A stretch of DNA of 53,391 nucleotides from Paludibacter sp. GTDB taxonomy: Bacteria > Bacteroidota > Bacteroidia > Bacteroidales > Paludibacteraceae. Shown here piece by piece: positions 17,528 through 24,259 of the stretch. Each line of letters opens with the position of its first letter. Positions within the stretch are counted from its first letter, which is position 1. The notes under the pieces were generated by a model that was not told the origin of the DNA, searched no databases, and was given only the letters and a program-made list of their open reading frames with translations. Position numbers and translations under genes: made by a program. Location: the NCBI GenBank assembly GCA_028691965.1, contig JAQUYE010000011.1, positions 1-53,391 on the forward strand. The letters run 5' to 3'.

Positions 17528-18448
17528 TTAATGCTTTTGTGCTGCTTTCAACAAATTCTTTACAAGGGATTCAGGGGCTTTAAATACCGTACCGTGCTTA
17601 TGCCCTTTCGGGAACACAGCCTCTTCGCCCATATAGCGGAAGGACTTGAAATCGGTAGTCTGAACGGCACCATAACTAAAGTCCCGGTATTCGTCGAAAT
17701 AAATATAGTTGTTTTCGCCACTTTGTGCAACTGTAGGACCCTCGCAATACGAAGCTGTAAAGGGCTCGGATACGGTATGATAGGGACCTTCGGCATCGGA
17801 AGCAAAAGCCACCTTCAGGTTGCGGTTCGGACGGGTATTATCTTTAAACACCATAACATAATCCTGTGGTGCCCGTTTCACAAGGGTTGCATCTATTGAA
17901 CTGAAGCCCGGATCAATTAACAATTTCGTTTCCGAGAAGGTCTCAAAGTCCTTCGTAGTCACGTAAAACAAGCGATGATTATTTTTGAGTTCTTCCTGTC
18001 CGAGGTCGAAGCGACCGGGAATAGTTGAAGCCCATATTACCATGTATTGTTGCTTTGCATCGTCGTAAAACAATTCAGGGGCCCATACATTCACGGTAGT
18101 GGGTTCGTGAGTCATTACCTCTACCAGTTTGGGTTCCGACCAATTGATAAGGTCGGTCGACTGAGCATAACCAAATCCCATATCCCCTTTCCAGCTGGAA
18201 GTCCACACCAGGTGATAAACACCTTCGGGAGAGCGAACGATGGAAGGATCGCGCATCACCTGTTGGTTGCCGACTGAAGGTTTCAACCACACACCGGGAA
18301 TACTGTCCCAGTGCAATCCATCCTCACTGTAAATAAACTTCAGCCCGGCATCAGCAGGCTCTCTGAACGACGTGGAAACATACATTTCCTTTTCTCCTCC
18401 GCAGGAAAGGAAAAACAGAACAGCAATTAATGCAAAATAGTACTTCAT
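17528..18448 (-). CDS. GH43-like five-bladed propeller glycosidase, lipoprotein
   Basis: A 306-residue protein with a lipoprotein signal (lipobox FLSC, Cys16), so it is membrane-anchored, unlike the other seven operon products. The fold looks like the GH43/GH32/GH117 five-bladed propeller, with the three acidic residues expected for GH43: Asp67 in MRDPS, Asp186 in SSIDATL and Glu236 in YCEGPTV, plus NVWAPELFYD. GH43 enzymes are mostly arabinofuranosidases or xylosidases. Which pentose bond this one cuts cannot be told from sequence. It is the first gene of the RG-II operon, 6 nt before the GH143-GH142 gene, and divergent from recO. The 106-nt gap upstream has no clear TAnnTTTG box on this strand, which would suit a promoter that depends on an activator. 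Confidence 0.78.
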   Translation of the reverse strand: MKYYFALIAVLFFLSCGGEKEMYVSTSFREPADAGLKFIYSEDGLHWDSIPGVWLKPSVGNQQVMRDPSIVRSPEGVYHLVWTSSWKGDMGFGYAQSTDLINWSEPKLVEVMTHEPTTVNVWAPELFYDDAKQQYMVIWASTIPGRFDLGQEELKNNHRLFYVTTKDFETFSETKLLIDPGFSSIDATLVKRAPQDYVMVFKDNTRPNRNLKVAFASDAEGPYHTVSEPFTASYCEGPTVAQSGENNYIYFDEYRDFSYGAVQTTDFKSFRYMGEEAVFPKGHKHGTVFKAPESLVKNLLKAAQKH

Positions 18449-18529
18449 AAATTGTTCAATAGAATTTCATTACCATGACGGTTGAAATCCTATTTTGTAC
18501 TGAACATCTACAGTTGGAAAATTAATTCT

Positions 18530-18537
18530 TACTTTTG
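18530..18537 (+). promoter_or_regulatory. -7 box TACTTTTG for recO
   Basis: Perfect match to Bacteroidetes TAnnTTTG, 17 nt before the recO ATG. The nearest upstream TTG (18514-18516) is closer than usual, so only the -7 element is well supported. Confidence 0.45.
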
Positions 18538-18554
18538 CATTCTTAGAATTATTT

Positions 18555-19277
18555 ATGCTCATTACTACAAAAGCGATCGTATTACGGACGGTCAAATATT
18601 CCGACAAAGCATCGGCTGTAACAGTGTTTACGAGCGACTACGGACGTATTGGTCTGGTAGCCTATGGGATATCCGGCAGGAAGGGAAGCGGGAAAGCTGC
18701 ATTACTCCAACCTTTGTCGCTGGTTGAACTAACCATGAGCTATCATCCGGGAAAGGAGTTGCAGCAACTGAAAGAAGTTCGTTCGGAAACAAATCTGGCA
18801 GGCATCAGTGCCCATCCGCTAAAAAATGCAATAGCCCTGTTTATTGCCGAGTTGCTGAGTAAGACACTCCGACAGCAAGAGGGGGAGCAGGATTTGTTCG
18901 ACTTTCTGCATCATGCACTCGAATGGCTGAACGAATCACAAGAGGGTATCGCTAACTTTCACATTATATTTATGTACAAGCTAACCCGTTTCCTTGGTTT
19001 TGAGCCGAATACCGAACTCAGGGATGCCCGCTGGTTTGATTTGATGAACGGCTGTTATTCGGTGAACCGCCCCCTGCATGTGCATTTCGTGCAACCGGAA
19101 CTAATGCCCTGTTTTACGGCTATGACCGACTGCAACTTCGCAACCCTGCAGCACCTGCGCTTATCGCGCGAACAACGGAACGGGTTGCTGAATACCTTAC
19201 TGGAATATTACAAACTCCACCTTCCGGAATTTCATACCCTGCAGTCGACAGCAATACTGCGCGAATTGTTTAATTAA
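18555..19277 (+). CDS. recO: DNA repair protein RecO
   Basis: A 240-residue protein with the RecO N-terminal OB-fold opening (ITTKAIVLRTVKYSDKASAVTVFTSDYGRIGLVAYG, split here only for description) and the helical C-terminal domain. RecO works with RecR to load RecA onto SSB-coated single-stranded DNA in RecF-pathway gap repair. The OB domain covers roughly residues 1-80. No zinc-finger cysteine set is seen in the C-terminal part. The gene stands alone on plus, divergent from the pectin operon, and its stop overlaps the stop of the LD-carboxypeptidase gene by 8 bp in a convergent arrangement, with no room for a hairpin terminator between them. Confidence 0.93.
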   Translation: MLITTKAIVLRTVKYSDKASAVTVFTSDYGRIGLVAYGISGRKGSGKAALLQPLSLVELTMSYHPGKELQQLKEVRSETNLAGISAHPLKNAIALFIAELLSKTLRQQEGEQDLFDFLHHALEWLNESQEGIANFHIIFMYKLTRFLGFEPNTELRDARWFDLMNGCYSVNRPLHVHFVQPELMPCFTAMTDCNFATLQHLRLSREQRNGLLNTLLEYYKLHLPEFHTLQSTAILRELFN

Positions 19278-20178
19278 AGTCGATCAGCGTTTCTGTTTCG
19301 CCAACTTCCAGTCGAACCTGTGCCCCCAGAATAAGCGGATAATTGTCGGGTTCATGCCCGGCAGGGAAATCAAAGCATACCGGATAGGAAGTCCCTTCGG
19401 CAGCATCACGAATAATCCCGGCTATGCTTTGTTGCATGGAACTATCTTCGGGACAATCGGTAAACCGGCCCACGATAATACCGGCAAGCTGCTGTAACAC
19501 ACCACCCATGCGCAGGTTTTGCATCATCCGGTCAATATGATAGGGCTCTTCGCCCACCTCTTCGAGGAATAAAACGGCACCTTTCCAGTCGGGTTCGTAG
19601 GGAGTACCCCTTACCGACATCAGCACCGAGAGGTTACCACCGATCAGCGTTGCTGAGGCCTTTCCGGGGCGGTTCATCGGGTGAGCAGGAAGGAGGTAGG
19701 TGGGAAGGTGACCTTCGAGCAGGTTCTGCAAACTCATCAGGGAAGGATCATCGTCGGGCAATTCGGCCAGGTAGCGGGCCATACTTCCGTGAATCGACGG
19801 CACCCCCAGGCGGGAAAGTGCACAGTGAAGTACGGTAACATCGCTAAAGCCCACCAGCCATTTCGGAAAGTTGAGAAAGGCCGAGAAGTCGACTTTGTCG
19901 ATAATCCGCGACAAGCCATACCCTCCCCTGCTACACAGAATAACTTCAAGGGTAGGATCATCCAGCGCTAACTGCAAATCATACAAGCGTTGCTCGTCGG
20001 TACCGGCAAAGCGCCCGTGCGACGAAAGAGCATATTTTCCGGTCGACACTTCATAGCCCCGGTGCCCAAGCACATCGGCAGCAGCCATTATATACTCCGG
20101 TTGAATAGCACCCGATGGTGAAATAATACGCAGTTTGCGCGATTTCACCATCGGGTTGATACCCTTGTTGAGGATCAT
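19270..20178 (-). CDS. LD-carboxypeptidase (peptidase family S66)
   Basis: A 302-residue protein of the LdcA/MccF family. Visible features: SRGGYG (83-88), the nucleophile Ser112 in VGFSDVT, IHGSM (129-133), the Glu-rich FLEEVGEEPYHIDRMM strand with the triad Glu, and PAGHEPDN near the C-terminus with the triad His. These proteins cleave the L-D bond of tetrapeptide stems in cytoplasmic murein recycling; a few members inactivate microcin C instead. ATG 20176-20178 overlaps the permease stop as ATGA, which supports this start over an internal Met10. It is the last gene of the radC-ABC operon. The link with the transporter may only reflect operon packing. Confidence 0.9.
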   Translation of the reverse strand: MILNKGINPMVKSRKLRIISPSGAIQPEYIMAAADVLGHRGYEVSTGKYALSSHGRFAGTDEQRLYDLQLALDDPTLEVILCSRGGYGLSRIIDKVDFSAFLNFPKWLVGFSDVTVLHCALSRLGVPSIHGSMARYLAELPDDDPSLMSLQNLLEGHLPTYLLPAHPMNRPGKASATLIGGNLSVLMSVRGTPYEPDWKGAVLFLEEVGEEPYHIDRMMQNLRMGGVLQQLAGIIVGRFTDCPEDSSMQQSIAGIIRDAAEGTSYPVCFDFPAGHEPDNYPLILGAQVRLEVGETETLIDFN

Positions 20179-21500
20179 GATTTTTCTTTATAGGTTACCC
20201 ATTTAATCATTTCTTTCCAGGTCACTTTCTTTCCGTACATAAGAATACCGGTACGATAAATCTTAGCAGCTACCCAGGTACTACCCAGGAAGGAGAGAAT
20301 CAGAATACCGATGGAAAGGGCGATTTGCCAGAAGTCGACTCCGAAAGGCAGTCGCACCATCATCACAATCGGCGAGGTAAACGGAATCATGGAACACCAG
20401 AAGGCCAGGGGGCCATCGGGATTCTCGGCACTATAGATGGCCGCGTAAACGGCAAAAATAATGGGCAGTGTTAATGGCAGGGAGAACTGCTGGGTATCGG
20501 TTTCGTTATCCACCGCCGATCCTACGGCAGCAAACAGGGAAGCATACAAGAGATAACCACCCAGGAAGTAGACTACAAACAAAATACCTGTCTCAACAAA
20601 GTTAAAGTTAGCAAGTGCTGTAAGCAATTCGGGCATTACCCCCTCTTCGGAAACAGGAAGTGCAGTTGCGGTCATGTTCATACCCTGTACCTGCTGATAA
20701 CTGTCCATGTCCACTGAAGTCCCGAATACGGCAGTCAGCGAGGAAACAATAATCAGGGTAAGAATTACCCATAATGCAAATTGCGTGAGACCGACCATCG
20801 CTATACCGACAATTTTGCCCATCATCAATTCGAAAGGTTTAACGGAGGATATGATTACTTCAACGATTCGGCTGGTTTTCTCCTGCACTACGCCCGACAT
20901 AACCTGAGCACCGTACACTACGATGAACATGTAGATTACAAAGGCGGCTATCATACCGATAATAATGGCCAGCTCTGCCGAGCCCATCTTTTCCTCCCCG
21001 TCTTTTCCCCAGCGAACGGTTTTCACGTCGACGTCGGATTTAATTTCATCAGCTATCTTCTTGAAATCAGGGATGTTGAGTGCTGCCAGCTTTTGTTCTT
21101 CAACGAAGGCATCCAGCTGACCTGCAACAAAGGATTTTAAGTCGACGCCCACCTGTTGATCAGAATAAAGGGTAGCTGCTGAGGGATTAACCGACAGATC
21201 GGCAGTAATTAACAAAATAGCAGCAAAGGATTTATCTTCCTGTTCGCGGTAGGTCTCAATGGGCTGATCGGAGTACTCGAACGCATACTTTTCGTTGCCT
21301 TCAAATACCTCCCGGTACATGCCGGTCTGATCGATTACTACAATATTATTCACCGTATCATCTTCAATCTGAGCAAGAAACAACGGCAACATAATCATCC
21401 CTGCTATCAGCACAGGGGTTAGAAAAGTGAGGAGAATAAACGAGGGCTTCATCACCCTGGTGGTATATTCACGCTTAATAATTAAGGATATCTTACTCAT
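20175..21500 (-). CDS. ABC transporter permease, NatB/ABC-2 type
   Basis: A 441-residue membrane protein. One helix near the N-terminus (about 20-43) is followed by a long extracytoplasmic part (about 45-175) and then five or six helices (about 178-415). The conserved VYGAQVMSGVVQEKTSRIVEVIISSVKPFELMMGK-type stretch, around residue 200-230, is the ABC-2 permease signature seen in NatB-like sodium exporters and related efflux pumps. It overlaps both neighbours by 4 bp (ATGA), so it is translationally coupled to the ATPase upstream and the LD-carboxypeptidase downstream. Cargo is unknown: sodium, a drug or a peptide are all possible. Confidence 0.88.
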   Translation of the reverse strand: MSKISLIIKREYTTRVMKPSFILLTFLTPVLIAGMIMLPLFLAQIEDDTVNNIVVIDQTGMYREVFEGNEKYAFEYSDQPIETYREQEDKSFAAILLITADLSVNPSAATLYSDQQVGVDLKSFVAGQLDAFVEEQKLAALNIPDFKKIADEIKSDVDVKTVRWGKDGEEKMGSAELAIIIGMIAAFVIYMFIVVYGAQVMSGVVQEKTSRIVEVIISSVKPFELMMGKIVGIAMVGLTQFALWVILTLIIVSSLTAVFGTSVDMDSYQQVQGMNMTATALPVSEEGVMPELLTALANFNFVETGILFVVYFLGGYLLYASLFAAVGSAVDNETDTQQFSLPLTLPIIFAVYAAIYSAENPDGPLAFWCSMIPFTSPIVMMVRLPFGVDFWQIALSIGILILSFLGSTWVAAKIYRTGILMYGKKVTWKEMIKWVTYKEKS

Positions 21501-22405
21501 GACTGACGATTGGAAGAGGTTACTACATCAATAAAAATATCGTTCATCGAAGGCAGCAGTTCTTCAAAAACCACTACTTCCGAGAGAGAGGCTACCTGCG
21601 TAAGCAGTTCGTTATTAGTCTGTCCGGGTTTCGCTTTCACCGTATACTCTACCAGGCGGGTTCTGTCGCGGGTATCCAGAATTTCAACACCTGCAGGCTG
21701 GATGGGTGTACGGGTAACAATGCGATAGGTACCGGTGGCATGGGCTGCACGGATATCCTCCACATTTCCCTGCAACACAATCCGGGAATGATCGATCAGT
21801 GAAATCGTATCACAGAGTTCTTCGACCGACGCCATATTGTGCGTTGAAAAGATGATGGTGGCACCCTGATCTTTCAGACTGAGGATTTCCCGTTTCAACA
21901 GATCCGTATTAACGGGGTCGAAACCACTGAAAGGCTCATCAAAGATCAGCAGATCCGGTTTATGTAAAATAGTAGTAACAAACTGCACTTTCTGAGCCAT
22001 CCCTTTCGACAACTCTTCAACTTTTTTGTTCCACCACGCCTGAATTTCGAATTTTTCAAACCAGAACTTCAGGGCTTTCAGGGCATCGTTTTTGGTCATA
22101 CCCTTTAGTTGCGCCAGGTACAAGGCTTGTTCGCCTACTTTCATCTTCTTATACAAGCCACGTTCTTCGGGAAGGTAACCGATTCGCTGCACAGCTTGCG
22201 GCGTCAGCCGTTTACCGTTTAAAAACACTTCACCGCTATCGGGTGCGGTGATACAATTGATGATCCTGATCAGGGTCGTTTTTCCGGCCCCGTTTGGTCC
22301 GAGCAGTCCGTATACCGAATTCTCCGGTATGTCGAGCGACACCCTGTCGAGCGCCAAATGACCTGAATACTGCTTTACTACCTCTTTAACTTCTAAATGA
22401 TTCAC
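21497..22405 (-). CDS. ABC transporter ATP-binding protein, NatA type
   Basis: A 302-residue ATPase with Walker A GPNGAGKT (36-43), signature LSKGMAQK (132-139), Walker B LLIFDEP (152-158) and the H-loop His189 in FSTHNM. About 85 residues follow the nucleotide domain, as is usual for NatA-type ATPases. It energises the permease encoded next to it (4-bp overlap). The gene begins 28 nt after radC and is probably co-transcribed with it. Confidence 0.93.
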   Translation of the reverse strand: MNHLEVKEVVKQYSGHLALDRVSLDIPENSVYGLLGPNGAGKTTLIRIINCITAPDSGEVFLNGKRLTPQAVQRIGYLPEERGLYKKMKVGEQALYLAQLKGMTKNDALKALKFWFEKFEIQAWWNKKVEELSKGMAQKVQFVTTILHKPDLLIFDEPFSGFDPVNTDLLKREILSLKDQGATIIFSTHNMASVEELCDTISLIDHSRIVLQGNVEDIRAAHATGTYRIVTRTPIQPAGVEILDTRDRTRLVEYTVKAKPGQTNNELLTQVASLSEVVVFEELLPSMNDIFIDVVTSSNRQS

Positions 22406-22433
22406 TATGATTTATGTATTAATAATGATGATT

Positions 22434-23135
22434 CTATAATTTACCTTCATCACAAAAGCTATAATAATTACCCCTGGCGATTATAATATGATCCAGCAAT
22501 CGTATTCCGACCGCTTCGCAACCGGACTTAATCCGTTGCGTTACTTTTTCATCCTCGCGACTCGGGAAATTCTGACCGGAGGGGTGGTTGTGGGCCACTG
22601 CCACACATACCGACGACCGTTCCAGCGCATTTTTCAACAACATCGGCACATCCACCACCGTATGTTGCATTCCACCCTGCGTTAACTTCCGCACTTCCAT
22701 CACATTGTTGCCATTATCCATGTATGCTACCCAAAACTCCTCGTGCAAAAGGTCGATCAGTAAGGGTTCAAATACTGACTGCAGGTTAGCACTGGAGGTA
22801 ATTTTTGGTCTGACTACGGCATCACGGGTATTGCGTCGCTTCCCTAATTCGAGCGAAGCAACAATACTCAATGCCTTGGCATCACCAATGCCCTTAAACT
22901 CGCGGGTCAGGTCCCTGACACTTTTACGGGCGAGCTCGTTGAGGTTGTGATGGCAGGCAGCCAAAATTCGTTTAGCTACATCTACGGCCGATTCGTTACG
23001 ATTGCCGGATGCAATTAGTATAGCAAGCAATTCGGCATCCGAGAGGGCCACTGCCCCTTTCTGTAACATTTTTTCTCTTGGCCGGTCTTCTTCCGACCAC
23101 TCACGTATGGTGAGGTGTTTTCCTTCCAACGACAT
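22434..23135 (-). CDS. radC: RadC-family JAB-domain protein
   Basis: A 233-residue member of the RadC/UPF0758 family: N-terminal helix-hairpin-helix-like part (EKMLQKGAVALSDAELLAILIASG; GIGDAKALSIVASLELGKR) and a C-terminal JAB/MPN domain with the metal site HNHPSG (182-187) and Asp195. The old link with RadC radiation repair in E. coli was withdrawn, and the true function is unknown. It starts the minus-strand operon radC-ABC-ABC-LD-carboxypeptidase. Upstream on minus there is a weak -7-like TTAATTTA about 45 nt before the start. Confidence 0.92.
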   Translation of the reverse strand: MSLEGKHLTIREWSEEDRPREKMLQKGAVALSDAELLAILIASGNRNESAVDVAKRILAACHHNLNELARKSVRDLTREFKGIGDAKALSIVASLELGKRRNTRDAVVRPKITSSANLQSVFEPLLIDLLHEEFWVAYMDNGNNVMEVRKLTQGGMQHTVVDVPMLLKNALERSSVCVAVAHNHPSGQNFPSREDEKVTQRIKSGCEAVGIRLLDHIIIARGNYYSFCDEGKL

Positions 23136-23323
23136 ATCTTCACAATAAACAGGTTTAGTTAAAATTTGGCTGCTAAATTAAGAAAAAATAGATTATAACA
23201 AGTACAAAGGACCAGGCAAAACGTAAAAAACAGGATGCAAATCAGCAATTAAGCAAATTAAATACCTTTATATATTTCATATTCGTTAGAAAAACGGTAT
23301 TTTCGCAGAAAAATACACTTTAT

Positions 23324-23941
23324 ATGCTCATTATTGGAATAGCAGGAGGCACCGGCTCCGGAAAAACTACGGTAGTAAAGAAAATTCAGGAACGTTTACC
23401 CTCCAGTCAGGTTGTCATTCTTCCGCAAGACTCTTACTATAAGGATAGTAGCGATAAGCCATTGGAAGAACGTCTCGAAATGAATTTCGACCATCCTGAT
23501 TCCATCGAATGGGAATTACTTGTAAAGCATCTCTCAGAGCTCAGGGAAGGAAAAGAAATTCAGCAACCCATTTACTCCTACCTTACCTGTACACGTGCAA
23601 CGGAGACTATTCCTATCAAACCCTGTAAAGTAGTAATCGTTGAAGGCATATTGGTGCTCACCAATCCGGAGTTGCGCCAGCTGCTCGATCTGAAGGTTTT
23701 TGTTGATGCAGATGCCGACGACCGGCTGATTCGGGTCATCAACCGCGATATTGTAGAAAGAGGTCGCTCGGTAAACAAGGTTATGGAACGCTATGAGCTG
23801 ACTGTAAAGCCGATGCACGAACAATTTATCGAACCTACAAAACGATTTGCCGATATCATCGTACCCCAGGGTGGCAATAATCACATTGCCATCGACATTC
23901 TCACCAAATTTATTCTCGATTTTTTAAAGAAAGATAAGTAG
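23324..23941 (+). CDS. udk: Uridine/cytidine kinase
   Basis: A 205-residue P-loop kinase with GGTGSGKT at 8-15, the LPQDSYYKD substrate strand (about 37-45), NFDHPDSIEW and the lid region with DIVERGRS. It phosphorylates uridine and cytidine in pyrimidine salvage. The length is typical of bacterial Udk. A near-consensus -7 box TATTTTCG lies at 23299-23306, 17 nt before the ATG. Downstream the gene runs into the 22-bp palindromic array and a two-way terminator that it shares with secDF. Confidence 0.95.
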   Translation: MLIIGIAGGTGSGKTTVVKKIQERLPSSQVVILPQDSYYKDSSDKPLEERLEMNFDHPDSIEWELLVKHLSELREGKEIQQPIYSYLTCTRATETIPIKPCKVVIVEGILVLTNPELRQLLDLKVFVDADADDRLIRVINRDIVERGRSVNKVMERYELTVKPMHEQFIEPTKRFADIIVPQGGNNHIAIDILTKFILDFLKKDK

Positions 23942-24030
23942 CAGCAAGCCTCCGGCATATTCCTGTCGACCCTGAAAGACCTGTTGCTACCGGCTTAATC
24001 CTCATTATAGGAAAGGCGCTGAAATCTGCG

Positions 24031-24192
24031 TTGCGAATGTAGATGAGCTGCATTGCGAATGTAGGTGGTCTACATTGCGAATGTAGGCGGGCTGCATTGC
24101 GAATGTAGGCGGGCTACATTGCGAATGTAGATGAGCTGCATTGCGAATGTAGGTGGTCTACATTGCCGATGCAGATGGGCTACATTGCCGAT
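24031..24192. repeat. Tandem array of a 22-bp palindromic unit (7 copies plus a partial eighth)
   Basis: Units start at 24031, 24053, 24075, 24097, 24119, 24141 and 24163, with 8 bases of an eighth at 24185. Across unit boundaries each forms the palindrome CTACATTGCGAATGTAG: 7-bp arms around GCG. A 5-bp variable spacer (ATGAG, GTGGT, GCGGG, GCGGG, ATGAG, GTGGT, ATGGG) follows. The third arm base alternates G/A from unit to unit for units 1-6, giving a 44-bp super-repeat; units 1-2 and 5-6 are identical over 44 bp. The last unit has diverged. The period is not a multiple of three and no gene spans it. The array lies between the convergent ends of udk and secDF. Confidence 0.97.
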
Positions 24193-24195
24193 AAA

Positions 24196-24227
24196 AAAGA
24201 CCGGCAGTTCAATGAACGCCGGTCTTT
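24196..24227. terminator. Bidirectional intrinsic terminator between udk and secDF
   Basis: Perfect 10-bp arms AAAGACCGGC (24196-24205) and GCCGGTCTTT (24218-24227), with a further GTTC/GAAC pairing inside the loop. A run of A precedes and T-rich sequence follows, so it can work in both directions for the convergent genes. Confidence 0.9.
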
Positions 24228-24259
24228 CTTGCTTTTATAAAAATCGGAAATCTAAAAAA

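Noticed and set aside
24031-24192. CRISPR array
   Set aside because: Units are contiguous 22-bp palindromes with 5-bp spacers that themselves repeat; there are no unique 30-bp spacers and no cas genes.
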